Of a DNA stretch of 64,000 nt, positions 1 through 14,400 are shown piece after piece. The stretch is taken from contig NC_058496.1 in NCBI RefSeq assembly GCF_020382885.2, forward strand, positions 8,300,501 to 8,364,500. Direction: 5' to 3'. Each line of letters opens with the position of its first letter. Positions within the stretch are counted from its first letter, which is position 1. A program made the translations under genes and the position numbers. The notes beneath the pieces were generated by a model. The model was not told the origin of the DNA. It was given only the letters and a program-made list of their open reading frames with translations, and made no database searches. This DNA is from Scatophagus argus. Taxonomy: Eukaryota > Chordata > Actinopteri > Scatophagidae.

Positions 1-1471
1 ATACTGCCAGGACCCTGCAGCTGAACTCAGCTGGGCTCGGCCGAAAAATGGGCTGTTCAGCAACCCCGCCCGCCGTCCGCATGGCTTCGCATGGCCCCAA
101 TGCGGTCTTGTCTGCGCAACTGATGTGCACAGAACGTCAGCAGAAGAGCAGTACACTTAAGTGCTTGTTCTGGATTGGCAGGCTAACAAGACTTGACTGT
201 AGCCAGCAGAAGCAGCGTGAGGGAAATCACTGCCTTGCAGAACTTATAAATACACTTCAACCTCTGACTTAATAAGGTGGCAGCCACCTTGTCAGTGTCG
301 ACTGAGACTGGAGCTTGTGTTGAGCTCGGCGCTGCTGAGCGGCAGCTGCTTGTGGCAGTGAGGGTTCACTGAGGATGGATGAGTGGATGTTTGCACCCAC
401 AGACAAGTACAGACGCATCCACATGCATGGCTGCATGCTCGAAAGCGGTAGTTTCCAAGAGTATGAATGGGCAATCCTGTGACACTGCAGATGAAAGAAA
501 TGTCCGTTTAAACATCCACCACAGCATGTGATTTTGCTGATTGGCTGCTGCTGTTGAGTCGATGGTCAAGTTGTAAATGCAGTGTTTCTCTTAAATTTTC
601 TTTGTTCAGTTAATCGTATTAATTGCAGTAACTCTCTTCTACAAGGAACCTTATTTAAAATCTTGTCATGATAAAGAATAACTGTCTCATAATGATACTA
701 CATAATAAATTTTACAGTATTGTTTCTGTTTTGGATACTGTACAACGGTATTAAAATTTACGCTACAGTTTAGGTCATGCAGCCATTGTTTTATCAGAAA
801 ATGATTTTTTTAGAAACATACAGTCTGTACATTTGGGTTAGATTTGCACAGTGTGTGTATGTACGTCATTGCCTTTGCCATTTGTTCCAATCTCTTGCTC
901 TGCTGCTTTGGGTCTCTCTCTCTCTCTCTCTCTTTCTCTTCCCTCTCTTTTTCACCACCTCTCACACTCTGTTCTGTCTTTGTTCATGCTGTTATTCATT
1001 GTTTGGTTTTGTTCACCACAGAGGCTTGGAGCTTGACAAAGGCCTTGTTATCTCAACTATTGTGGCCCACTGAATGTGCAACAGTTGGTTTTAGCGGAGG
1101 CTACACAGAATACCCACAATTCCACACACTCACAGCAGGGCAAGCAGGTCACGCAGAGTGAATTATGAGTTCAAACTACTCCATTTGTGTGACATTATCT
1201 AATGCAGGTTTAGGTTTCATGAATATGCCATGAAAAGTGTGTTGAAATGAAATATCCAAGTATTTCAACTGCTGCTTGACTTTCAGAGTGAATCCTTATA
1301 TAATCTGTGGCATTTCTCTGTTCTTTTTCACCTTCCTGCTTGTGCTTATTGGCCATATGCATGTCAGTTGTACTGTCCCACCTGGAAAACTCTGATAAAT
1401 CCTAAACCACTAACTTCAACTCTTTCTCTCTCTCTCTCTGTCCTTTTTTTCTGTCTGGTATTCTGTTGCAG
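1..1471 (+). other. osbp2 intron (5' end outside window)
   Basis: No convincing coding exon was found. It contains a (TC)n tract at about 912-932 and a polypyrimidine stretch leading to the acceptor at 1471. The earlier PH-domain exons must lie upstream of the window. Confidence 0.7.
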
Positions 1472-1680
1472 GACGCAAGCAGAGATGGCCCATACGTGTC
1501 GTGGAACAATCAACTTGGCCACGGCACACATCGACACAGAAGACGCCTGCAACATTGTCCTGAGCAGTGGCGGCCGCACTTACCACCTGAAGGCTAGCAC
1601 AGAGGTGGAGCGGCAGAGATGGGTCACTGCATTGGAACTAGCCAAAGCTAAAGCCATCCGCATGATGAACGATCAGTCTG
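1472..1680 (+). CDS. osbp2: osbp2 exon: C-terminal part of PH domain
   Basis: Acceptor ttctgttgcag, donor g|gtaagg. The exon starts on the third base of a codon and ends with one spare base (phase 1). It encodes [20 protein letters not shown] and later [20 protein letters not shown], the last beta strand and C-terminal helix of the OSBP-type PH domain, which binds PI4P/Arf1 at the Golgi. A 24.8-kb intron follows. Confidence 0.93.
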
Positions 1681-4600
1681 GTAAGGGGACCTGAAGCAAG
1701 CAGCTACTTCTGTGGAGGATTTGAGAGATTGTTTAAGTGCAAGTTTTAACACACCCATGAGGCACTGATGCAAGACATTAGTGGGCAGAATTTAACCTTG
1801 ATAAACAAGGGCTTGGCCTACTCAGTCTTGGGCAAACATGAAAGAGTGTGTATTTACTCTGTTAGTTCAGTTATTAAGATCCCTGCAAGGTCAAAGATAT
1901 GTTCAGCATCGGTTCAACATGTTCAGCATGGTCCTCATGCCAGCCTTGATATCTGGATATATTTGATTTTCCAGCATCCCCCTGGCATTCCTTATTCGGT
2001 GCTGTTGGTGTTTCAGCTCACGCCCTGCTTCTTTAATGTATTATAGATTCCAGCGTGAGCCAGGAGAGGGCAGCGCCGTCTGCTCAGTGGAGTTGGAAAA
2101 CAAGCTGGAGTATGCTAATGGTGCCATGAAAACTGGGCTACCATTCAGTGTCCTCCTGACAACAGAAAACCCTCCTTTCTAAGGAGGCTTATTCCCGTGT
2201 GGTTGTGTTAAGTGTTGCTGGTCAAAGGCTGTGGGAAAAGCCTGGGAGGATTGTTTTTCTTCACATTTCACCCTGGCATCATCCCAAAGCCTTTTGGGAT
2301 GCAGACAGGGTCTACAGAGACTGAGACAGGCTGTATATTCTTCTGGCCTCCATTTGAAAGTCAGATCACCAAATATAGACTGGGGGGGGGGTGAGAGCTT
2401 TTTAACTCAAAACTTCCAGTAAGCAGGAGAGGAATGTTGGTATATGTGTGTTTAGAAAAGGTTAGCCTGTTGAACTACCCACATATCTGATGTGTGTATG
2501 CATCTGTCTGGTGTTCAGTTTTAGCATGCTGATGTCCAGTCCACCTACCACAACCTGATGTTCTTATTTTTAAATTTATTGTCCCCTGTTGAAGAAACCT
2601 TTCAAGCACAGAGTATGTGGAATATACAGACTTACAAACATGCACACACTTAAACATGTTTCATTTTTACCCCATGGTTCTCTCCTGGGCCTGTTCCAGA
2701 TTTAATGCAGCAATTAGTTAGAAGTAGATTTTAGAAAACATACTGCATCTTTTTGACTTATAGTGATACAGCAGCTTTCCCCCAATCAGGTATGGTACCC
2801 TAGCAATTACAAGCTGATGTGCTATGAAAATGAGACAGTTGTTAAAGGCTTTTGGCCAGCTAGTCTCTGAGTTTCTTTTTCATCCACTCTTCTTAGCAAA
2901 CTGTTGGCATTTGAATGCTTGAATCCCCCCCGGCTTGTAGAGTTGTAGAAGTGTCATTCAAGTTTCCAAATTTCTTTGCTTGACACACAAAACTTAAAAC
3001 CTGTAGTTATTATTGAATTAGATCTATTACTGCCTACCGTGCATTGGGTTTAAATTTTATGAAACATTAAACTGTTGGTACTTTGTTCAAGCTTTGACTC
3101 AGTAACTGCTTAGGGGAAGAGTACGTGTGTGTCTTTGTGTTTTTCTATCATTTCCTTTCACAGCTAATCTATCTGTGGGAGGAGGATTTAAGAGAATGTG
3201 AAAAAAGGGACACTGTGTGAGTCTGTCTGCAGAAAATTAAATATCTGTCAATGTAACTGCTGCTGAGAATAATGCCTCAGTACCACAGTGAATGACTATA
3301 TGTGTTGTCACTGCTTCTATAATTGTCTACAAAGTTAATTTGAAGATAATTTTGCCACCAGGTTCTTTCAGGGCACATCTCAGTCTTTGTCCGTGGTGAC
3401 AAACATGGATCAGTGACGGGGGCCTAAATTCATTAACCTGCCCTTCCCCTCTCTGTCAGTGGAACAAAGAGTCCTTATTGATCTCCTCAGGAGAGTACAG
3501 TGCAACCCGCTGGCACATAATGAGTGTGGAAAGAGACCAAAATTAAAACTTGTTATTCCTGACGTGACTTGTTGTTTCATTAACATCCCTGATTGTGCTT
3601 TTATCTTTATTTATCTCAACCCGAGATTCCTGTCTCAACTTGAATCTCAAGTCTTCCTTTGTCTGTGAGCTTTGAGATTCTTTTCTGTGTACAACTGACG
3701 TGAACCCTATATCAATTACTTGAGTTTCTCATTAGTACCGGTGTCACATCTGCAGCCCTTTCCATTTATAAAGCCGTCTCCTGTAAATTGTCCTTCCATG
3801 AGTGCATCTTGTTCTAATTTAGCCTTAGATTGGATTTCTAACAGCTTAGTTGAGGCTAGTGCCTGTGGTCAGAGGGAATACATTCAGCAGGTGGCAGTGT
3901 TTCCCCTCACTTCAGCATGGCCTCTGGTATGGGTTCGCCTGCTGTATTTTTTCCTGCTGCTTGTGAAAGTGGGATCACAGCTCCTGCTGAATCACTTGTT
4001 CCAGTGGTTGCTCCTGTTTAAATTTAGCACAAGTGAAAATTTGTTGCTCAGATGGTGAATTTTTAGTGGATACTGGAAAATGGAAGTTGATGGAAAACTT
4101 GAGGAATTTATCTGTGTTGGATGTGGTCATCCAGCTGGTGCTTTATGTGGGTCTAAGTTGAATTCAGATTGATACAGCTCACTCAGACAGGAGAGTAACA
4201 GCAGCAGCTACAGATCCACAACAGAGACTCTTCCTGCATGTGACCATGGTGTGCCCAGCATGCAAGCTGACGTTTTTCTCCAGGATCAAGCTCATTGATC
4301 TGAGTCGGCATTAAATCAGTAAGTGCTTGTCTGGTTACTCTGGTGTGTGTGAGTGAACTGGTAGTTACAGACTATAGATATTTAAATTCATCCTTGTGAT
4401 TTCACATCCTAGCAGCCGTTCTCCCTTTACACCGAAAGGTAGTGCTCTGTCCGTGGTCCTGAAACAATGTGAGGACAGATATGGGCTTAAACAAGCTTCA
4501 TGTGTTGTTTTTCCACCCCTGCTTCTGTCTCTGTATCTCTTGGTCCTGTCTCCCTGCTTTTTCTTTCCCCTTCATTCGCTCCGAGCACCCGCTCTTCCTT

Positions 4601-5336
4601 CTCTCTTCCAGTCACCCTCTCACTCGCTGTCTGGTGTTCCCGCCCCCTCCTGCTTTCTCCCTCTCCTTTCTCTCTCTCTCTCCCAGTAAACCGTTTACAC
4701 AGCTTTTCATTCAGTGGGGTTTTAGTCCTGAATGGAATGACCCACTGCTTTCCCTACTTGTTTCTTTTGCTTAAAACATTACTATTGTTCTGCAGAAGTC
4801 TGGGGAAGAATAAGGCCCAGTTTTCTCTTGTGAGTATGCAGCTTTTCCTACATTTATGTTGTGTTCGGGAATGTGTGTAAGTGTTGTTTGTGTGCACACG
4901 TGTGTATCTGATTAACATGCAGTGTGCAAATGTTTGAGCTTATGGTGTAGAATATCGGTGAATATTGGTTGATATGTAATCGATCAATTAAAAATATCTG
5001 TGATGTCCATTACTAGGCTGTGTATAGTAGAAGTCTGTCCCAGAAATGATTGAACTCCACTTTGCAACTGCAAAATATTGTATAGTTATTGACGAAGTAA
5101 GAAAGCAATGTGCATACATGTTTCACCTACTTTTGTATATGTTTTCACACTATGAAAGGATGAATCTTTCTGGGTAGAGCAGCACATTCAGGTTGTTGGA
5201 CTTAATGTGTGTTGATTACAGCAGTCAACATGACAATAAATTCAGTTGCGTCCTTTCCATGAAATGAATACATCAGTAAATTCAGGCCTCACAAGGTGAT
5301 TTTAATGATTTGCTAATCATGTGATAGAGAATAAAG

Positions 5337-5420
<84 letters not shown>

Positions 5421-8400
5421 GACTGTTGTAGAAAATATTCACACCTGCCTCATTAATCTGAGTGCTGTATTTTATCACTCGCACTACTTTCCGAGTTCGT
5501 GAACGGACGTTATAAAACGACAGATGGCACGCTTATCATCCTCATCAATTAGTTCTGCAGTGGCTGCGTATCGAATCGCTTGTCCTTGTTTGTCTTGGAT
5601 GTAAAAGCTTGTGCCAGCAGAGGTCGATTTGCTAGATCAGCTCTGTCCCCAATGACGAGGGAGATGGAGACAAAGCGATCAGAGTCAGATTCAGTCTTGT
5701 AGCATAACAAACATCACTGCCAGATGAAGCCAAGCTCTTCACGGAGATCACAAACACTGTGGCTGTCCAAGTAGTCAACCTGCCAAAAACCGTCTTCTTC
5801 TTGTTCTGTTATTATTTTGTTTTTCTCGTGGTTTTCAGCCATATTTAATTTTTCTCTCCATTTTGCGTATCTTACATCTGTTGCGAGTGTAACAGCCAAG
5901 TGTCCCTGTGAGATCAAACATTTGCTGTCTCATAATTGATTTGACCTTTCTGAACTCACACTCGCTCTGTAAACTGCCCGTCCCACCCACCACTGTTCTG
6001 CCGTGCCGACACATCAATCTTGGGGTTACATGCCACCCACTTTGACTTGCTCTTTCAAACTCCATTGTGTCTATGTTGTTGAGTATATTTTAAACAACTG
6101 AAACTCATCAGCTGCTTGGCATTTTCACTCCTACATCTAAAGTTTCACCTCCTCTCTCTTTGTTCTCATCTTCCTCTGTGCTATATTTTGGAACTACGTG
6201 GGGAAAACAAGTGCCTCTTAGCTTACGTATGCTGGTTGGAGGGCTGTCTGGACAGGATAGAGATGGCGCTTCCTCTCTTATCATGCTTAGACTTTAAAGA
6301 CAGCTTTCTTGGCTAAGACCAAACACAGCGCTCAGTTTTCAACTCACAAACCCGCACACGTGTTGTGGTTTTGTGCATGCTAGAAGAGCCGCTTCCTGTT
6401 TTATGCTGCAGATGTGTTTTTAGAAATTATGATGGATGTTTTGACCACATCCTGAATTCTTCATAAAGGAACAAACAACAAGATCTTTACTGTCAACTTG
6501 CGTTCCTACTCTGATTCGGATATTTTTGGATGTTAAGCTCAGAAATCTTGACACAGTAACAAACATAAGTTCTTTAAGTGTTTGTTTTAGCTCATGATTT
6601 AGTTTTAGTCTTGGTTAATGATGCCAAAAAGTTTAAGGGAAGCCCATGGCCTTTCGTGGAACATCAGCAATATTTCACAGAAGGTTGATTGGACCAAACC
6701 TAGGGGAGTATAAATTACTGGAATTGTCCTTGAAACAGAGACAGCATGTCTGAGAAGAGTCTTCATAAGATTTTGTGTGTGGGAATCTAAGCTATGTTTT
6801 AATATTGTGCTTATAGTAGTTACACCTTTTGTCTTTGTGTTAGACCAATGTTAATTCAGTGTATTTGATAACACATATAAATTATGTAACCATGACTTCA
6901 TACAGTCAGTGGACAGTGTTATTTAAGTACTGCATTGTTACACAATCCAATCTACTGGTATTCCTGTCCCTTCCTATGTTGTACTGGGATTTGCCTGCTC
7001 TGTATGGCTCAAGTGTGTCCAATGACCTGCTGTACACTGCATGAAGCCTGAATTCATTATGAAGCTCACATTGTGTCCCAGTCGACACCCGCATTTTCTC
7101 TCTGTTGCTCACGCTGTAGCTTTTCTGCTTTATCAGCAGCGAGGAGAAATTGAGAGCGCTGATACAGGCAGGTCATTGAAATTAGTTAAATGTCATGCAA
7201 GGTGGACAACCCAGACAGTGGTGGTACACCATTCATGTTTTTCCCTTTTCCACCATTTTTCTGGGATTTTTGTGTTGTGACACCTTTTCCCACCACTTTT
7301 TGTAGCTCTTTATGCCAGCTTCTGCTCATTTCCCCCCTGCTCTGTGGTCTGCCACAGTTGGCTGGATATTGTCTTATTCTAAGTGCTGTGAGAGAACAAA
7401 AAATCAATTTTTTAAATGTAAAGTATTTCTTTCATCCGACCTCTTGGCTCAGTACAGTAAACAGAAGTCGAGCTTAACTTTAGAATCTACTGGTGCACAA
7501 CGTGAGACTGCATGGCTTTATTTTTGTATGTGGTTTGATCTGGCTTACTGACTAACTGATGGTGAAGAAGATTAATGTAGATCAGGAAAGAGATGTTTTT
7601 GTTTATTTTATGTTGTCTTCTGTGCTTTCAGTTGTTTTCACACCACTAATACCTTTCATTTAATTCCTGTTTCTGCCTTTTTTTTATTGGCAGTAGTGGA
7701 GTCAGTGGAGTCAGTCTGCATCAGGCAGCATCGGTCATGGGTTTGTAAAAGAAAAATTAATCTAATCAAATCAAAATAAATCAAAGTAACACTATGTTGC
7801 TTAATATTATCACAATATTTTGAGCAGTGTGAATATTTTTTTTTTTTTTTGGAGGTACAAAGCTTAGTATACAAACACCAGGAGCCACCAGAATCCTTGT
7901 GGTTTGTGATTTTGCTGGCTCAGGGTCTGAACCACTTGCACCCACTGAATTTTTTAACTTTGAAATTCTATAGGAATATGAGGACAGATTACCATCACAT
8001 ATGGTGAGAGCAGGTGGAGTCGGAGGAGGTTGCAGAGATGAGAGGTGAAGCACTTCCTGATAGCATGGATCAGTGTCAGTCAAACTGATGCCTGGAGGTA
8101 GCCTCCAAGGATCTCACCTGACGAACAACGGGCATTTGTTAAATTATTAAGATCATATCTTTAAGGTGTAGTCTACATCCCCACCTACAGTGCTGTCAAT
8201 ATTTCAAAACACCCTTAATCCTTGAACTAGAGACGATCAGATTTTGTTGTCCAAACTGTGGTCTGAAAGCTAAATGCTGCAGTGTATTTCAGACTAAGCA
8301 ATTAAACTCCAGTATCACTCGGCTGAAACTCTTAATGAGCAAATACTCAAAATACTGCTCATTACTCCTGCTCTGGTCAGCAGCCACAAATGTACCAATT

Positions 8401-11400
8401 TCTCCTATTTTTATTTTTAAACCTTTATAAATTCTGATAGTTGTAGCAGAGGGTGCAGCTGCTGCAGAAATCAAGGCAGTTCTGAAGATGCCAGGAGCAC
8501 ACGGTATGTGGGACATATTTACATGATGATAGAAGCTCGTACTTCATCATCTATGGAGTAGATGAGCTGATTACATTTTGGAGCATCTGTATTTGCATAT
8601 GAATGCGAAAAACTCCCATTAATTCCACATGCTTTGAGACACGTGCAGGGCTATTTTTGAAGACCCTCTCGAACGTCAAAATTTTAAATGCACAACTTGC
8701 AAGAGGTATTGACGGTGCCAGCACCAACAGCTGCTGTGCAAAGATGCTACCTGGACCTCTTTCGGAGATGACTAAATGCACGCAGAGCTGGATGATTCAT
8801 TGCCCCAGTGTATAGAGAGTCAGCTGTAATTTCAATCTAATGCACGGGGCATTTATATCAAGTGTTATGTCTGTCTGTGATTACTAAATCATCATGTTGG
8901 GTTTTCTAAAATGAGCCGGTGAAGGCTGAAGCAGGAAGCAATTACTTTTAAACTCTTATGTTTGTGGTTAATCAAAGATCTTCCACCTCCTTCGGATTAT
9001 CAGGTTATTATCGCCACAGGAGGAGCGTCAGTCCATTAGGAATCCACAGTTTCAGGCTCGTATTTCACTGCAGTCAGTTTTTGGTGCTTTTGGTTCTTAC
9101 GCCCAACTTTTCTCCTGTTGCCTCGCTGACAGAAAGGCAGCACAGTGTCTGGTATAACGTGATCTTTTACAGTATATTTATTTGGCTACCCCTGATGCAA
9201 TCAACACGTTTAATTGGTTTCAAACTTCTAAAAAGTAATTTTACTGTTAAAGTTGGTTCTTTCCTGCAATGGAATAGTTTTCTTGACCTGAGCCGTTTGA
9301 ACTAGTTTTAATGAGCTCAGTGCTTGTGCATTCAGGCTGTGGGGAGTGTTTAAGTTCCTGGATCTTGCTGCAGTTAATGGCTTAATGAGACTGCAACTTG
9401 TGTTTTTTAAACAACCTCTTCCTCTTTAGTTTGTCTTTCAGATGGTTTGGCCTTGACTGTCTTTCCTTCCGTAAATAAACAGGGAAATGTGGGGTTGAAT
9501 TTCTGCTTAACTTTGGGATTTCAAAGAATAGCATGCAATATTTGGAGCAACTTTGATTTCACTCCAGAGTTCACAGCGCTTTTTAAAATTGATCCCTCTG
9601 TGGTCTATATTTGGAAGTTAAGGAGCAGCATTTGTTCTCAATTTTAAAATAAACTGAACAAAAAATGATTTGGAAGTAATTTCTGTTTATTTATACACTG
9701 TACGCGTACTTAATGTATAAGTGTTGGTACCTGAAATACTAGTGTGTATTATTTAGTAATAAAGATATTTAATACAATGTGAAATAAAATACAGCAGCTC
9801 AAGAGTTTATCCTTCAGTCAGGCCATGCAGTGCGTCGATACGTGTGCAGCCTGTTACAGACGCTCCCGATCTTTCTCACTGTTTTTTACTATTTTATTAT
9901 TATTCGTGACTCCTTTACTTTCTTTTTTACTCTCTGGACTACAATGTCTACTATCTACCACACACCAGGAAGTTGTGGGTCTTTTTGGTGTTTTTGTTCG
10001 TCGCTGAACTACACTTTTCGGAGCGGCGATGCAACTCCTCGCTGCCCGCATTGTTTACACTCGGGATCAGCTGATGGACCTGAAGCCGGCCACCGCTCCA
10101 GGGAAAACACCGAGAGTAATCCCTGCTGAATGCTGGGTTAAAACGCACAGGGGATGCAGGGGAAATAAAAAGTTACGGAGGAAGAGGGAAGCTTTGAAAC
10201 AGCGGAGGCTTATGACTAGAAAGTTTAAGCCGTGTCTCCCCTCTATCGTCATGGGAAATGTGAGGTCACTCGGGAATAAGATGGACGAGCTGACGGCACT
10301 GTCGCAGAGTCAGAGGGAATACCAGGAGTGCAGTTTGATGTGCTTTACGGAGACATGGCTGCACCAGGACATACCCGACGACAATGTGACGGTAACGGGC
10401 TTCCATACAGTCCGTGCGGACAGAGACTGCGCTACCAGCGGTAAGCACAAAGGGGGTGGGCTTGCCGTGCTCGTCAACAACCGGTGGTGTAATCCAGCTC
10501 ACATCACGGTGAAGGAGCGCATCTGCAGCCCGGATGTGGAACTTTGTGCCGTTGGACTACGTCCATATTACTTGCCCAGGGAGTTTTCACATGTTGTCAT
10601 GGTAACTGTTTATGTTCCCCCCTCTGCAAACCCCAGCAGGACATGTGACACTATTCACTCTGCAATAGCCCGGATACAGACTCAGCACCCGAGTGCATTC
10701 ATTGCAATCTCGGGTGATTTCAACCACACTAACCTGGACAAAACACTCCCCACTTTCACTCAGTTTGTGAACTGTCCTACCAGAGAGGGAAGAACAATAG
10801 ATCTGCTGTATGCAAATGCAAAGGACTGTTACAGCTCTTCCCCCCTCCCCCCACTAGGCAGGTCAGATCACAACCTGATCCACCTCTCCCCCTGCTATGT
10901 GCCTCTCGTAAAGCGTCTGCCCGCAACTTCAAGGACTGTGAGGAGATGGACAGACGAGGCCAATGAGACACTCCAGGGCTGTTTTGAGGTGACAGACTGG
11001 CAGGCACTCTGTGAGCCACACGGCCAGGACATTGATGGGCTCACTGAGTGCATCACTGCCTACATAAACTTCTGTGTGGACACCATTGTCCCAACCACAA
11101 CGGTAAAGTGTTACCCCAACAACAAGCCGTGGGTAACCAAGGACATCAAAGCCATCCTCAACAACAAGAAGAGGGCTTTCAGAGCAGGCAATAGGGAGGA
11201 GGTGAGAGCTATCCAGCGCACCCTGAGAATAAAGATCAGGGAGGCAAAGGAGAGGTACCGGAGGAAGCTGGAGTGGAAACTCCAGCAGAACAACACGAGA
11301 GAGGTGTGGAGTGGCATGAGGACCATCACAGGTTACGGGCCAAACAGAGGAGGAGTTGATGGCGGTGTGGAACGGGCGAATGAGCTGAATCAGTTTTTTA

Positions 11401-14400
11401 ACAGATTCGACACAGGGACCCCAATTCACACTTCAAACGACTCCTCAGCAGTAAGGTTGCAGCAACCGGCCACTCCAGCCTCTCTCCCTCCCCCCACATT
11501 CCATCTGGATGACCTCGCTCACACCTCGTCCCCAGAAGCCTGGGTGGACCACTCTCACCTGGGTACCACAAGCACTCCTCCCCCACCCATCACCCCAACG
11601 ATGACCTTCACAGCTGACCAGGTGAGAAGACAGCTGCAGAGACTCCGTGCAGGCAAAGCTGCAGGCCCAGATGGTGTGAGCCCCAGGGTCCTGAAAGCCT
11701 GTGCCCCCCAGCTAAGCGGAGTACTTCATCATGTCTTCAACCTGAGTCTGAGTCTTCAGAGGGTCCCCGTGGTGTGGAAGACGTCATGCCTCGTTCCTGT
11801 CCCGAAGACGCCGCGTCCCAGCGACCCCAAGGACTACAGGCCTGTGGCCCTGACGTCACACATCATGAAGACCCTGGAAAGACTCGTCCTGGAACAGCTC
11901 AGGCCCATGGTCCAACCACTTCAGGATCCCCTTCAGTTCGCCTACCAGCCCCGCCTTGGAGTGGACGACGCCATCATCTACCTGCTGAACAGAGTCTACA
12001 CTCACCTAGACAAGCCGGCAAGCACTGTGAGAATCACATTCTTCGATTTCTCGAGTGCGTTTGACACCATCAGGCCGGCTCTGCTGGCTGAGAAGCTGAC
12101 AGCGATGCAGGTGGATGCCCCACTGGTGTCCTGGATCGCAGACTATCTGACGGGCAGACCGCAGTACGTACGCCTGAAGTGCTGCCTGTCAGATGAAGTG
12201 ATCAGCAACACCGGGGCTCCACAGGGGACTGTCCTCTCTCCCTTCCTCTTCACTATTTACACCACAGACTTTACGCACTGCACAGAGTCCTGCCATCTTC
12301 AGAAATTTTCTGATGACTCTGCAGTGGTTGGGTGTATTACTGGGGGGGATGAGAGAGAGTACAGGACGGTAGTGGACAACTTTGTCACATGGAGCGGGAA
12401 AAACCACCTACAGCTCAATGTGACAAAGACCAAGGAACTGGTGGTGGACCCGAGGAGGACTAAGGCTCCAGTGACCCCTATCAACATCAAAGGGGACACT
12501 GTGGAGGTGGTGGAGGAGTACAAATACCTGGGGGTGTACTTAGACCACAAACTGGACTGGTGCAAGAACGTGGACATGGTCTACAGAAAGGGCCAGAGCC
12601 TCCTCTACTTTCTGAGGCGGCTGAGGTCCTTCAACATCTGCAGGACGATGCTGAGGATGTTCTACGAGTCGGTGGTGTCCAGTGCCATCACATATGCCGT
12701 TGCCTGCTGGGGCAGCTGCCTGAGGGTGAGGGACACTAACAGACTCAATAGAATCATCAAGAAGGCCAGCCATGTTGTGGGAGAGGAACTGGACTCTCTG
12801 ACAGTGGTGTCTGAGAGGAGGATGTTGTCCAAAATAAGAACTATACTGGACTTTCCCTCTCACCCTCTTCACAATGTGCTGATCGGCTACAGGAGCTCGT
12901 TCAGCAACAGACTCATACTGCCACGATGCACCACAGAGCGACACAGGAAATCATTCCTGCCTGTCGCCATCAAACTGTTAAACTCAGCACTGTGACGGAC
13001 ACACTCACTGTTTATACAATGTACATATTGGCTACTTTTACACATTGCACATACCTGTATTTTTAAATTTTCTTAAAAAATTTTTGAATACAGTTTTTGT
13101 AAATACTACTGTACTTGAGATTTTAGTTTTTGTTTATCCTATTTATATACTCTGCACTTTTCTCCTTTCTTGGTCGGGAATACTGCATGTGCAATTGTCT
13201 GTAGAAACAAGAATTTCCCTCCAGGGATTAATAAAGGAATTCTGATTCTGATTCTGATTCTGATTACCACAAAGGACTGAATATCTTCAAAAGTGACTAT
13301 TTTTTCTCAGTTTAGTCCATAGATGATGATGACAATAATACAGCACAATTCATACACTACATGCTGCTTATATTGCTTTAAATTGAGAAAAATTACTGAA
13401 AACAAAATTAAAGAAACAAATTAAAAAGACACCCAAAACACATTTTATAGCAGCTTGGACACACAAAGCTTGCTGCTTTCATCAGTCCTGTTTGGCTTTG
13501 TTTGCATGGTTAAACTTAACTGTATTGAAGAGAGGAAATGATGAAGGTCAGGTGTGAAATTAATTGAAGTTCCTTGCTTCAGTGCCCCCTTGAACATGTT
13601 CTTGGACATTTAAAGGGATGTTATTTATTTACAGTCCAACAATCTTTGCCTGTCAGCACTTCCCTCACCTCGCTTACAGTCCACAGCAGCGCACAATAGT
13701 GCAGAAGACAGGAGTGCAAGAGTTTGCGGGATGCTTGGAGCATATTAAAATCATCTGGCATCAGATACAATTAGCCAAGACTGAGAATAAGATCTGCACA
13801 TGGTAACCAAACCTGGCCAATGCCTTCAGATCCGTGCCTCATGAAATGCTCTGGGCAGGTTTCAACTACTTCCAGGTCCCGGAGCCCATCACACAACTTG
13901 TCAAAGTGTACTTTTACGATCTCCAGTTCTCCATTACAGCAAGGAGCACAAAACCACTTGGCAAAGTCTTGAGGTAGGCATCATGGCAGGTTGTACAATC
14001 TCTCCACTGGCCTTTACTAAGGCGATGGAGCTAAACCTCAGGGCATCACGCAGGGTAGTAGGAGTGGAATGCCTGAAAGGTACTCTGCGACTGCCCCCAA
14101 TAAGGGTGTGCAAGGGCGACATGACCACAATAACAACAACAAAGACTTGCATCAAGCGTGTCCTGAGTAAACTCAGCTCTAATATCAAATGGGCTGGATA
14201 TCAAACCAGCCAAATCTTGCAGTATTATAAATCTCACCGCTGAAGGAGGATACAATCACTGGACTCAAGCATATAAACAACTCTGCTTTCCCAGGGAAAC
14301 TGAAGACCTTGTGCCTCCACTTCAGGTTGCTTCCTCGCCTCCTCTTATTATGTGCAAGGTCAGCCTCCCCCAAGCAACCAAACTGAAAAGTCTGATAATT

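Noticed and set aside
10929..12944. Long minus-strand open frames (up to 166 codons) across the LINE
   Set aside because: They are antisense shadows of the intact ORF2 on the plus strand and lack any domain.
13045..13245. 66-codon open frame after the LINE ORF
   Set aside because: Lies in the 3' UTR of the LINE; hydrophobic translation of AT-rich sequence.
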